Source: Ectothiorhodospiraceae bacterium | Lineage (GTDB): Bacteria; Pseudomonadota; Gammaproteobacteria; HK1 | NCBI GenBank assembly: GCA_024234875.1 | Contig: JACKNM010000002.1 | Location: 806,001-870,000, forward strand | Direction of reading: 5' to 3' | DNA: 64,000 nucleotides | Shown here: in pieces, positions 43,169 to 51,446 of the stretch | Layout of the letters: the number at the start of each line of letters is the position of its first letter | Numbering within the stretch: position 1 is the first letter of the stretch | Translations under genes and position numbers: made by a program | Notes under the pieces: model-generated | Databases searched by the model: none | Seen by the model: only the letters and a program-made list of their open reading frames with translations | What the model was told of the DNA's origin: nothing

Positions 43169-43174
43169 CCGACG

Positions 43175-44596
43175 GTGACCGCGCCGACCATCGTCTGGCT
43201 GCGCCGCGACCTGCGACTCGCGGACAACCCCGCGCTGGCGGCGGCGGCGCGACGTGGCGGAGCGGTCCTCCCGGTGTACGTCCACGCGCCGGAGGAGGAG
43301 GCGCCGTGGCAGCCGGGCGCGGCATCGCGCGTCTGGCTGCACCACAGTCTCGGCGCGCTCGATGCGGCGTTGCGGCGAGCCGGATCTCGGCTGCTGATCC
43401 GCCAGGGCCCGAGTCGGGAGACCCTGGACGCCCTGGTACGTGAGACCGGGGCGGGCAGTGTGCTCTGGAACCGCCTCCACGCCCCGACCACCATCGCCCG
43501 CGACACCGAGATCCGGTCATCGCTGCGCGAGCGTGGCATCGACGCGCGCAGCTTCGACGGTGCCCTCCTCCACGAGCCGCAGGCAGTGAAGACCCGAACC
43601 GGCACCGCGTTCCGGGTCTTCACCCCGTTTTGGAAGACGTGCCAGAGCGCACCTCCGCCGCCGACACCGCTGCCGGTGCCATCACGGCTGCCGCCGCCGT
43701 CGCACTGGCCCGACGGTGTGGCGCCACCGGCGCTGGGCCTGCTCCCTCGCCACGACTGGTGCCACACCCTGGCGGCCCACTGGACCATCGGCGAGGCCGG
43801 CGCGCTCGCTCGGCTGGCGCGCTTCGTCACCGGCGCGGCGGCTGGGTACGGCGACGATCGTGACCGCCCGGACCTCGACGGCTGCTCGCGGCTGTCACCC
43901 CATCTGCATTTCGGCGAGATCAGCCCGCGACAAGTCTGGCACGCGGTGCACGACGCGCTGGGCACGGCCGGGGCGCCCTACCTCCGCCAACTCTGGTGGC
44001 GTGAGTTCGCCCACCACCTCCTGTTCCACGCGCCCCACACGACGGACGAGCCGCTGCAGAGCCGTTTCCGAGACTTCCCATGGCGTGGCGACCCCGAGGG
44101 CCGCGTCGCCTGGCAACGCGGGCGTACCGGCTACCCCCTGGTCGACGCTGGCATGCGCGAGCTGTGGGCAACGGGGTGGATGCACAACCGCGTGCGGATG
44201 AACGTGGCGTCCTTCCTCGTCAAGCACCTGCTGCTTCCCTGGACGGACGGGGCGCGCTGGTTCTGGGACACGTTGGTCGATGCCGATCTGGCGAACAACA
44301 CGCTCGGGTGGCAGTGGACGGCGGGATGCGGCGCCGACGCCGCCCCGTACTTCCGGGTATTCAACCCGGTGTTGCAGGGCGAGCGGTTCGATCCGAGCGG
44401 CGACTACGTGCGTCGATGGGTGCCCGAGCTCGGCGTTCTGCCGGCGCGATGGATCCACCAGCCCTGGGCTGCTCCGGCGGAGGTGCTCGAGACAGCGGGC
44501 ATCCGGCTCGGGACCGACTATCCGCGACCGTTGGTCGACCACGCGTTCGCGCGGGGACGGGCGTTGGAGGCGCTGGCCTCGATCAGCGGCGAGTAG
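43175..44596 (+). CDS. phrB: Deoxyribodipyrimidine photolyase
   Basis: A 473-residue class I photolyase repairing UV cyclobutane dimers with blue light. N-terminal antenna domain (WLRRDLRLADNPALAAAA) and C-terminal FAD domain (SPHLHFGEISPRQVW; LWWREFAHHLLFHAP; LWATGWMHNRVRMNVASFLVKHLL; LANNTLGWQWTAGCGADAAPYFRVFNP) are complete. The start is GTG, 6 bases after DUF3429. Its placement in a LitR-controlled operon gives light-induced repair. Confidence 0.93.
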   Translation: MTAPTIVWLRRDLRLADNPALAAAARRGGAVLPVYVHAPEEEAPWQPGAASRVWLHHSLGALDAALRRAGSRLLIRQGPSRETLDALVRETGAGSVLWNRLHAPTTIARDTEIRSSLRERGIDARSFDGALLHEPQAVKTRTGTAFRVFTPFWKTCQSAPPPPTPLPVPSRLPPPSHWPDGVAPPALGLLPRHDWCHTLAAHWTIGEAGALARLARFVTGAAAGYGDDRDRPDLDGCSRLSPHLHFGEISPRQVWHAVHDALGTAGAPYLRQLWWREFAHHLLFHAPHTTDEPLQSRFRDFPWRGDPEGRVAWQRGRTGYPLVDAGMRELWATGWMHNRVRMNVASFLVKHLLLPWTDGARWFWDTLVDADLANNTLGWQWTAGCGADAAPYFRVFNPVLQGERFDPSGDYVRRWVPELGVLPARWIHQPWAAPAEVLETAGIRLGTDYPRPLVDHAFARGRALEALASISGE

Positions 44597-44611
44597 GAAA
44601 GGTACGGGACG

Positions 44612-44646
44612 GGCGGACGGCACGCCGGTGAGACGTGCCGTCCGCC
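44612..44646. terminator. Bidirectional terminator between photolyase and sigma factor
   Basis: A perfect 13-bp stem (44612-44624 with 44634-44646) and a 9-base loop lie between two converging genes, ending 7 bases before the sigma-factor stop codon. It is the strongest hairpin seen in the window. Confidence 0.75.
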
Positions 44647-44653
44647 TGCGGTC

Positions 44654-46141
44654 TCAATCCATCAAGGATGCGACCAGCCCGGGGTCAGCCTCGTGGCGCA
44701 AGCGGTTGATGGCCCGCGCCTCGAGCTGGCGCGTGCGTTCCCGGGTGATGCCGAGCACCCGACCGATCTCCTCGAGGGTGAGGGGCTCCGGCACCCCGAT
44801 GCCGTGCCGCAGGCGCAGGATCATCGCCTCGCGGGTCGGCAGGCCGGCGAGCAGATCCGCCACCTCCGAGCTCACCTGCGCCGCGTCGGCGTCGACGATC
44901 GGGTCGGCCACTGCCGAGTCCTCGATGCAGTTGTGCAGCGAGGAGTCGTCGACGTCCGCGATCGGGGCATCCAACGACAACGGCTGCCGACCCGACTCCA
45001 GCGCCTTGCGAACCTTGTCGATCGGCAGATCGGCAGCAGCGGAGAGCTCCTGCAACGTCGGGTCCCGACCGAGGGTCTGCTGCAGTCCGCGGCTGATCTT
45101 CTTCAAGCGCACGATGGTGTCGTGCATGTGCGCCGCCACTCGGATGGTTCGGCTGCCATCGGCAATCGCACGCGTGATGCCCTGCCAGATCCACTGGCTG
45201 GCATAGGTCGAGAACTTGTAGCCCAGGCGGTAATCGAACTTCTCCGCCGCGCGCATCAGTCCGAGCAGCGCCTCCTGGATCAGGTCCTCGAGCGCCACAC
45301 CGTTGCCCGCGAGCTTGCGCGCCATGTGGAACGCCAGCCGGAAGTTGGCCTCGACCATGTGCTGGCGCGCGCGCCGGTAGCGGTGCAGCGCCCGCGACGC
45401 GTCCTTGCAGGCGTCACGAAGCTGCGCCGCGGTGCACCCGGTCCCGGCGATGGTCACCGCATCCGCATCCTCGGCCACGCGCGCGGCGCGCTCCACCGCT
45501 CGTGCCTGCTCCAGCATCTCCGCCAGCAGCGGCGAGCCGGGCTCGGCGCGCAGGAAGGCGGACTCGATTTCCTTGGCGATGGCGCGTGCCCGCCGCCCCT
45601 TCGCGCTCCCGCGAGACGTCGTCTTGTGCCAGTCGTCGAGGTGCGCACGCATGTCGGCCGCAGCCTTGCGCCAGCTCGCACCGCGGCGCTGCGCGTCGTC
45701 CACCGGCTCGACCTCGGTGCTGCCGAACGGCGCGAGCACCACGTCGGCGAGCAGCCGGTCACCGGTCTCGGCCTCGTCGAGGGCGGCCAGGAACCAGCGT
45801 GCCGCGAGCGGAATGCGCGCCACGGCGGCAGCGAGCTCGGAGCGCGAGTCCCGGATCTCGCGACCCAGCTCGACCTCCTGCTCCTTGGTCAGCAGCGGCA
45901 CCTCGCGCGCGACCGAGTAGTAGCTGTCGATGACCGACAGATCCTCGGGGGTCTCGGTCGCGACTGCCAGGGGCTCGTCGGACTCCGCGTCGTCGAGCTC
46001 CGGCGTATCGTCCTTGGCCAGCGCGGCGGCCACCCGCACGCGACGGGCCTTGGCGTCACCCCGCGGGCTCGCCGCGGGAGTCGGCGCATCGCTCTCGCTC
46101 AGGTCGGCGGACAGCAGGTCGTCGAGACTGGTATCGAGCAT
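44654..46141 (-). CDS. Group 2 sigma-70 factor (RpoD/RpoS-like)
   Basis: A 495-residue sigma factor. Region 1.2 is near residues 68-100 (IDSYYSVAREVPLLTKEQEVELGREI). A non-conserved insert of about 140 residues follows, then regions 2.1-2.4 (ANFRLAFHMARKLAGNGVALEDLIQE; KFSTYASQWIWQGITRAI), region 3 and region 4 HTH (LTLEEIGRVLGITRERTRQLEARAI). The acidic N-terminus is not the region 1.1 of housekeeping RpoD, and it is shorter than RpoD, so it is an alternative sigma factor. It has a near-consensus promoter abutted by operator D, suggesting light/B12 control. Confidence 0.92.
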   Translation of the reverse strand: MLDTSLDDLLSADLSESDAPTPAASPRGDAKARRVRVAAALAKDDTPELDDAESDEPLAVATETPEDLSVIDSYYSVAREVPLLTKEQEVELGREIRDSRSELAAAVARIPLAARWFLAALDEAETGDRLLADVVLAPFGSTEVEPVDDAQRRGASWRKAAADMRAHLDDWHKTTSRGSAKGRRARAIAKEIESAFLRAEPGSPLLAEMLEQARAVERAARVAEDADAVTIAGTGCTAAQLRDACKDASRALHRYRRARQHMVEANFRLAFHMARKLAGNGVALEDLIQEALLGLMRAAEKFDYRLGYKFSTYASQWIWQGITRAIADGSRTIRVAAHMHDTIVRLKKISRGLQQTLGRDPTLQELSAAADLPIDKVRKALESGRQPLSLDAPIADVDDSSLHNCIEDSAVADPIVDADAAQVSSEVADLLAGLPTREAMILRLRHGIGVPEPLTLEEIGRVLGITRERTRQLEARAINRLRHEADPGLVASLMD

Positions 46142-46205
46142 GGCCCCTCTCCCGTCAGCCCGGGTCGGCTCGAATCGGTGACCCGGCGTCCAAAATCTGT
46201 TCAGC

Positions 46206-46234
46206 AATCTAGAGCCAAATGGGCTCTTCGTCAA
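46206..46234 (-). promoter_or_regulatory. Sigma-70 promoter of the sigma-factor gene
   Basis: Minus-strand TTGACG and TAGATT with exactly 17 bases between (positions 46234-46229 and 46211-46206), about 65 bases upstream of the ATG. This is the clearest housekeeping-type promoter in the window. Confidence 0.7.
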
Positions 46235-46244
46235 ATTTTCGTTC

Positions 46245-46261
46245 TGGACATCATCTGGACA
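46245..46261. promoter_or_regulatory. Candidate CarH/LitR operator (site D)
   Basis: Two identical hexamers TGGACA at 46245 and 46256, spaced exactly 11 bp, 10 bases upstream of the -35 element of the sigma-factor promoter. On the minus strand they read TGTCCA twice. Confidence 0.62.
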
Positions 46262-46729
46262 CACCGCGTCCCGAATCCCTGTCCGATACCGGTCCTCGAC
46301 CGCGCCGAGGCGTGGTCGTTCGCCGGTTCTCAGCAATCAGACCGCGCTCCGGCCGGCGCGTTCCCCTGCAAGCGCAATCAAATTTCTCGTCCCCGCGTCG
46401 GCGGGAAGCCGTGGCGACCGACCGCCGCGCAGCCCGCCCCCTTCCTCCGGTGCCCGGGACGAGACGCGGCTCCATGCCGACGTCCACGGCGGCCACGGCC
46501 GCCCACGGAACCAACACCACACGGGTATCGTGGCAGTCCTGACGCGCACCTCGGGCAGAGCGACCCATCGCGTCCACGGCCCGGCCGCAACGGACCCTAG
46601 ATGGGTCCGCGACGCACCGGCTTCAACCCACCGCGGCGGCGAGCGCGACCCCGGCGCTGCCGCCTCCCCGAGGCCTGGCGCCCGATGGAGCGATCGTCTA
46701 GTATTTGTTCATTGTTTCTGGAACTGGGC

Positions 46730-46746
46730 TGGACATTGGCTAGACA
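46730..46746. promoter_or_regulatory. Candidate CarH/LitR operator (site E)
   Basis: Hexamers TGGACA (46730) and TAGACA (46741) at exactly 11 bp; a weaker TGGAAC is one further period upstream (46719). It lies about 90 bases before the second regulator gene, suggesting autoregulation or cross-regulation. Confidence 0.55.
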
Positions 46747-46836
46747 GAATCGTGCGCGGTCGATGTCACCCGGCGCCGGCTGCGGCGGTCCTCGACCGAC
46801 CCGACAGCGGACGGTCACCCATCGGCCAGTGCATCG

Positions 46837-47799
46837 ATGAGCGCGATGCCGCCCGAGGATCCCGCGCTGGAGCCACGCCACCCGATCCAGGTGGTCGCCC
46901 GCCACACCGGACTGAGCGCAGACGTGATCCGCGCGTGGGAACGCCGCTACAGCGCCGTCTGCCCGCAGCGCACCGCCACCCAGCGTCGCCTCTACTCCGA
47001 CGCCGACGCCCGCCGGCTCCTCCTCCTCCGGCGCCTCACCGAGTCCGGTCACCGCATCGGGGATCTCGCCTGCCTCGGCACCGACGCGTTGGCGGCGCTT
47101 GCAGACGGCGCCGTCTCGCAGCCGGCGAGCACCGTGCGCGAGCCCGGCCCGCCTCCGGCACCGAGCTCGTCGTCCCCACTGCTCGATGCCTGTCTGCGCG
47201 CAGTACGCTCGCTCGACGGCGTCGCGTTCGAGCGCGCGCTGGCGGAGGCGAGCGTCCAGCTCAGCCTGCCCGTCCTGCTCGAGGAGCTGATCGCGCCGCT
47301 GCTCGGCGTGGTCGGCCAGCGCTGGCGGGAGGGGCCGCTGCGGGTGGCGCACGAGCACTTCGCCAGCGCGCATCTGCGCTCCTTTCTCGGCTGCACGCTG
47401 GTATGTGCCGCGCCCCGCGCCGACGGGCCCGGCTGCGTGGTGGCGACTCCCAGTGGGCAGCGCCACGAGCTGGGCGCGCTGATGGCCGCGGTGGTCGCGG
47501 CATCGGGCGGCTGGAGCACCCTCTATCTCGGAGCGGACGTCCCGGCCGAGGAGATCGCGTTCGCGGCTCGCGAGCGTGGCGCCGTCTGCGTGGTCCTCAG
47601 CATCTGTCACCCGGCCGACGACCCGGGGCTGCCGAGCGAGCTACGGCGCCTGGCGGATCGGATCGCACCCGGCACCTCGGTGCTGGTCGGCGGCTCCGCC
47701 CACTCCGCCTATCATCGCTGCATCGACGAGGCGGGGATGCGTTGCCTGCCGTCACTCAGCCACCTGAAGGCCGCGCTCGACGAGATGCGGGCGCCTTAG
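46837..47799 (+). CDS. Second MerR-family, cobalamin-binding (CarH/LitR-like) regulator
   Basis: A 320-residue paralogue of the regulator at 33.7 kb: MerR HTH (residues about 15-75, IQVVARHTGLSADVIRAWERRY), Ala/Pro/Ser linker, helical bundle and B12 domain. The cobalamin ligand is H210 in GQRHELG and the W-x9-EH motif is W163...E173-H174; the residue after Trp is Arg rather than the His of Thermus CarH. It carries two or three cysteines in the Rossmann domain (for example SICHP) not present in the paralogue. It is divergent from the sigma-factor gene. Confidence 0.88.
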   Translation: MSAMPPEDPALEPRHPIQVVARHTGLSADVIRAWERRYSAVCPQRTATQRRLYSDADARRLLLLRRLTESGHRIGDLACLGTDALAALADGAVSQPASTVREPGPPPAPSSSSPLLDACLRAVRSLDGVAFERALAEASVQLSLPVLLEELIAPLLGVVGQRWREGPLRVAHEHFASAHLRSFLGCTLVCAAPRADGPGCVVATPSGQRHELGALMAAVVAASGGWSTLYLGADVPAEEIAFAARERGAVCVVLSICHPADDPGLPSELRRLADRIAPGTSVLVGGSAHSAYHRCIDEAGMRCLPSLSHLKAALDEMRAP

Positions 47800-47913
47800 G
47801 CGCCGGCGCGAGCGAGGCCACGGACCAGGGCCGGGCCGCCTGCGACCAGCGCCGCCTGCCCGGTATGGGCGGTCGATGCGACGCGTCACTCCGTCACCGC
47901 TCGGGAGACCCAC

Positions 47914-48429
47914 GTGGAACGACTGCGCGCCAAGATCCGCCCCATTCCGAACTTTCCCCAGCCGGGAATCGTGTTCCGTGACATCACGCCCCTGGTCGGC
48001 GATCCGGCGGCGCTGAAGCTCGCCGTCCACCAGCTCCTGCACCCGTTCATCGGGCAGCGGATCGACGCGGTGGCCGGGATGGAGGCTCGCGGCTTCATCT
48101 TCGGCTCGCTCGCGGCGTGGGAGCTCGGGGTCGGCTTCGTCCCGCTGCGAAAGCCGGGAAAACTGCCGCACGAGGTTCACCGCGAGGCCTACGACCTCGA
48201 GTACGGCTCCGCCGCGCTCGAGATGCATCGGGACGCGGTGCGAGCCGGCGCGCGGGTCTTGCTGGTGGACGATCTCCTGGCGACCGGCGGCACCGCGGCC
48301 GCGAGCTGCCGTCTCATCGAGCGCCTCGGCGCCGAGATCGCCGGCTGCGCCTTCGTCATCGAGCTGGACGAGCTCGGCGGTCGCGCGCGCCTGGCACCGC
48401 ACCCGGTGCACGCGCTGATCCACTACTGA
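47914..48429 (+). CDS. apt: Adenine phosphoribosyltransferase
   Basis: A 171-residue purine salvage enzyme forming AMP from adenine and PRPP. IRPIPNFPQPGIVFRDITPLVGD and the PRPP loop VLLVDDLLATGGTA are diagnostic; AGMEARGFIFG binds the base/phosphate. The GTG start is supported by GGGAGACCCAC. It stands alone after the light-response island. Confidence 0.95.
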   Translation: MERLRAKIRPIPNFPQPGIVFRDITPLVGDPAALKLAVHQLLHPFIGQRIDAVAGMEARGFIFGSLAAWELGVGFVPLRKPGKLPHEVHREAYDLEYGSAALEMHRDAVRAGARVLLVDDLLATGGTAAASCRLIERLGAEIAGCAFVIELDELGGRARLAPHPVHALIHY

Positions 48430-48442
48430 CAGGGAAGGAGGC

Positions 48443-48462
48443 AGCACTGCCCGGGCGGTGCT
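48443..48462. terminator. Hairpin between apt and acyl-CoA dehydrogenase genes
   Basis: Adjacent complementary arms AGCACTGCCC and GGGCGGTGCT (one T-G wobble) between converging genes; the loop forms from the innermost bases. Likely a shared terminator, touching the dehydrogenase stop codon. Confidence 0.45.
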
Positions 48463-49706
48463 CAATCCGCCGCGGCAGAGCGCCTCACGTCCGTCTCGAG
48501 ATACCCGTCGCGAGACTGCGGGAGCTTGCGCCCGAGCAGGCGCGAGGCGATCACGGTGCGCAGGATCTGCGCCGTGCCGCCGCCGATGGTGAACATGCGC
48601 GCATCGCGCACCATCCGCTCCAGCGGCAGGTCGCGCGAGTAACCTCGCGCGCCGAAGACCTGCAACGCGTCGTTGGTGATACGGATGGCGGCCTCGGAGG
48701 CGAGCACCTTCGCCTGCGCCGCCTGCGTCGCGTCGGGAAACGGATCCGCACGGTCCGCCGCGCGATGGATCATCAACCGGGCGGCCTCGAGTTGAATGCT
48801 CATGTCGGCGAGCATCCACTGCAGCCCCTGGAACTCGCAGATCGGACGGCCGAACTGCTCGCGGCTCTGACTGAACGCCAGCGCCTGCTCGTAAGCACCC
48901 TGCGCGATGCCGAGCGCCACCGTCGCGGCCCCGACGCGCTGACTGTTGTACGCGGTCATCAGCTTGCCGAAGCCACGGCCCAAGGCCCCCGGCGGCAGCA
49001 GCGCCATCGACGCCGGGACCTCCATGTCCTCGAACAGGATCTCGGTCTCCGGGATGCCGCGCAAACCCATCGTGGGCTCGCGTCGCCCGACTCGCAGACC
49101 GGGCGTCTCGTCGCGCACCGCGATGAATCCGCCGATCCCCTGCTCCTCGCCCGCCTCGTCGAAGACGCGGGCGAACACGAGGTGTAGGCGCGAGACCCCA
49201 CCGCCGGTAATCCAGTGCTTCTTGCCGTTGACGACGTAGGTGTCGCCGCGCCGGTCGGCGCGAGTGGTCATCTCGGTCGCGGCGCTCCCCGCCTCCGGCT
49301 CGGTGATGCAGATGGCCGGCTTGTCACCGGCGAGCACGAGGTCCGCCGCGCGACGTTTCTGCGCCTCGGTGCCGTAATGCATGACGGCGGAGATGGCGCC
49401 CATGTTCGCCTCCACCGCGATCCGCCCACTGACCCCGCAAACCCGCGCCATCTCCTCGACCACCAGCGATGCCTCGAGGAACCCGAGCCCCGGTCCACCG
49501 AGCGCGCGGGGGATGGTCATCCCCATGAATCCCTCGCGACGCAACACCTCGACCGTGGACCACGGGTAGCGCTCGGTGCGATCGGTCTCCGCCGCGGTCG
49601 GCGCGATCTCCGCCTCCGCGACCTCGCGTGCGCGAGCGGCCAGGGCGCATTGCTCGGGGGTCAGCTCGAAGGGCATCTGCTCTTCCTCGTGCTCGGAACG
49701 GTGCAT
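48462..49706 (-). CDS. Acyl-CoA dehydrogenase family protein
   Basis: A 414-residue FAD flavoenzyme oxidising an acyl-CoA at the alpha-beta bond. Signature segments: ICITEPEAGSAATEM, KKHWITGGGVSRLHLV, YNSQRVGAATVALGIAQGAYEQAL and the C-terminal YSRDLPLERMVRDARMFTIGGGTAQI. A perfect GGAGG with 7-base spacing supports the start at 49706; an internal ATG ten codons later (49676) gives the commoner N-terminus MPFELTPEQ. It is divergent from the amidase gene. Chain-length specificity cannot be read. Confidence 0.92.
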   Translation of the reverse strand: MHRSEHEEEQMPFELTPEQCALAARAREVAEAEIAPTAAETDRTERYPWSTVEVLRREGFMGMTIPRALGGPGLGFLEASLVVEEMARVCGVSGRIAVEANMGAISAVMHYGTEAQKRRAADLVLAGDKPAICITEPEAGSAATEMTTRADRRGDTYVVNGKKHWITGGGVSRLHLVFARVFDEAGEEQGIGGFIAVRDETPGLRVGRREPTMGLRGIPETEILFEDMEVPASMALLPPGALGRGFGKLMTAYNSQRVGAATVALGIAQGAYEQALAFSQSREQFGRPICEFQGLQWMLADMSIQLEAARLMIHRAADRADPFPDATQAAQAKVLASEAAIRITNDALQVFGARGYSRDLPLERMVRDARMFTIGGGTAQILRTVIASRLLGRKLPQSRDGYLETDVRRSAAAD

Positions 49707-49809
49707 TTTCCGACCTCCCTCGCCCGGTCGCAACGACGCGACGGCCGGGGGTGACTTCGTGGCGTGGCAAACTGCGCCTTCGATCCACGCTGCGCGGAGC
49801 CCCCTCCCG

Positions 49810-51237
49810 ATGTCGACATTCGATTCCGTCATCTTCGCGTCCGCAACCGAGCAGGCCGCCCTCCTCGCGCGCGGCGAGCTGGGCGCGGTGGAGTTGGCCG
49901 AGGCTCAGCTCGCCCAGATCGAGCGCGTGAACCCCAAGGTCAACGCCGTCGTGACGCTGGCCGCCGACACCGCGCTCGAGGCCGCCCGCGCCTCCGATCG
50001 CCGCCGCGCGAGAGGCGAGTCTCTGGGGCCGCTCGACGGGCTGACGATCGGCGTGAAGGACCTGTTCATGACCCGCGGGGTGCGTACGACCTACGGCTCG
50101 ACCATCTACGCCGACAACGTCCCGGAGCAGGACCACCTCATCGTCGAGCGCGAGCGCGCAGCCGGACTGGTGATGCTCGGCAAGACCAACACGCCCGAGT
50201 TCGGCGCCGGTGCGCAGACGTTCAACGCGCTGTTCGGCGTGACCCGCAATCCCTACGACCTGACTCGCACCTGCGGCGGCTCGAGCGGCGGTAGCGCGGT
50301 CGCGCTCGCCTGCGCGATGGTGAGTCTCGCCGACGGCAGCGATTTCGGCGGCTCGCTGCGGGCGCCGGCAGCATGGTGCAACGTCGCCGGCTTTCGCCCG
50401 TCACCGGGTCGCGTGCCGTCGCACCCGACTCGCCTGCCCTGGAGCACGCTCAGCGTCCACGGTCCGATGGGGCGAACGGTCGCCGACGTCGCGTTGCTCA
50501 TGCAGGCGATCGCCGGGCCGGACCCGCGCGTGCCGATCGCGATCGAGCAACCAGCCGAGATGTTCGCGGGATCACTGTCGCGGGACTTCCGCGGAACACG
50601 TATTGCCTGGAGTCGCGACCTCGGATTCCTGCCGGTCGACCCCGCCGTGACCGCGGTGTGCGAGGCATCGCGTCACGTCTTCGCCGACCTCGGATGCGAG
50701 GTGGTCGAGACCGAGCCCGACATGCGTGGCGCCAGCGCGATCTTCAAGACGTTGCGCGCCGCGAAGTTCGCCATCGACCGCCAACACGAGATGACACACC
50801 ACCGCCAGCTCCTCAAGCGCACGGTGGTCGAGAACGCGCTCGCCGGCGAGCGCCTCGGTGGCCTCGATACCTGGCACGCGGAGGCCGCACGCGCTCGCCT
50901 GTGGCACGCGGTGCGCGAGTTCATGGACGACCACGAGTTCATGGTCTGGCCGGTGAACCCGGTGCCACCGTTCTCTGCCGACCAGGAGACCCTCACCGAG
51001 ATCGGTGGCACGAGGATGGACACCTACGTCGACTGGGGTGCGCTACGACACGTCGTCTCGGTGGTCGGACTGCCGTCGCTGTCGGTACCGTGCGGATTCA
51101 CCGCCGACGGATTGCCGACGGGACTGCAGATCACCGGCCGTCACAACCGCGATCTCGATGTGCTCCGACTCGGGCATGCGTTCGAGCGCGCGACGGAATT
51201 CTGGAAACGGCGTCCCGCCATCGCGACCACCGGGTGA
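49810..51237 (+). CDS. Amidase-signature family protein
   Basis: A 475-residue amidohydrolase with the Ser-cisSer-Lys triad: K83 (GVKDLF), cis-Ser in GGSSGGSAVALA (S158/S159) and nucleophile S182 (SDFGGSLRAPAA). Such enzymes hydrolyse amides to acid and ammonia; substrate unknown, GatA function unlikely because GatB/GatC are absent nearby. Divergent from the acyl-CoA dehydrogenase with a 103-base gap. Confidence 0.92.
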   Translation: MSTFDSVIFASATEQAALLARGELGAVELAEAQLAQIERVNPKVNAVVTLAADTALEAARASDRRRARGESLGPLDGLTIGVKDLFMTRGVRTTYGSTIYADNVPEQDHLIVERERAAGLVMLGKTNTPEFGAGAQTFNALFGVTRNPYDLTRTCGGSSGGSAVALACAMVSLADGSDFGGSLRAPAAWCNVAGFRPSPGRVPSHPTRLPWSTLSVHGPMGRTVADVALLMQAIAGPDPRVPIAIEQPAEMFAGSLSRDFRGTRIAWSRDLGFLPVDPAVTAVCEASRHVFADLGCEVVETEPDMRGASAIFKTLRAAKFAIDRQHEMTHHRQLLKRTVVENALAGERLGGLDTWHAEAARARLWHAVREFMDDHEFMVWPVNPVPPFSADQETLTEIGGTRMDTYVDWGALRHVVSVVGLPSLSVPCGFTADGLPTGLQITGRHNRDLDVLRLGHAFERATEFWKRRPAIATTG

Positions 51238-51363
51238 ACGCCCATGCGCGGAGATTGCCGATGGGTCGCATCGGTCGGACCTGATCGAGGGAAGAGATCG
51301 AACGAGCCGACGAAGGTGGCTCGGAAGCTGGTGCCGGACCGTGAAGGAACCGGTCCTCGTGTG

Positions 51364-51424
51364 CGCCGCGGAAACCGAGCGGCGCTTCCCGGACGTGCGG
51401 CCCCGGCTCGGGAGGAGAGCCGGG
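51364..51424. terminator. Two consecutive hairpins between amidase and RRM genes
   Basis: CGCCGC/GCGGCG (51364-51384) and a perfect 8-bp CCCGGCTC/GAGCCGGG (51402-51424) lie between converging genes; the second is 22 bases past the RRM gene stop and is probably its terminator. The rest of this 209-base gap holds nothing recognisable. Confidence 0.55.
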
Positions 51425-51446
51425 ACCGCGAATCAGTTCGAACGGG

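Larger units (their letters stand above)
46142..46836. promoter_or_regulatory. 695-base divergent regulatory region between sigma factor and second MerR-B12 gene
   Basis: No supported gene. It contains the sigma-factor promoter (46206-46234), operator D (46245-46261) and operator E (46730-46746). The middle 450 bases carry short open frames on both strands with no ribosome site or recognisable protein; an unrecognised small RNA cannot be excluded. Confidence 0.5.

Noticed and set aside
46219..46577. Short frames in the sigma/MerR intergenic region
   Set aside because: Arg/Pro/Thr-rich, no ribosome site, contain the operator and promoter elements.
49810..51237. Amidase as GatA of the tRNA amidotransferase
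   Set aside because: No gatB or gatC next to it and the sequence around the triad is that of general amidases.
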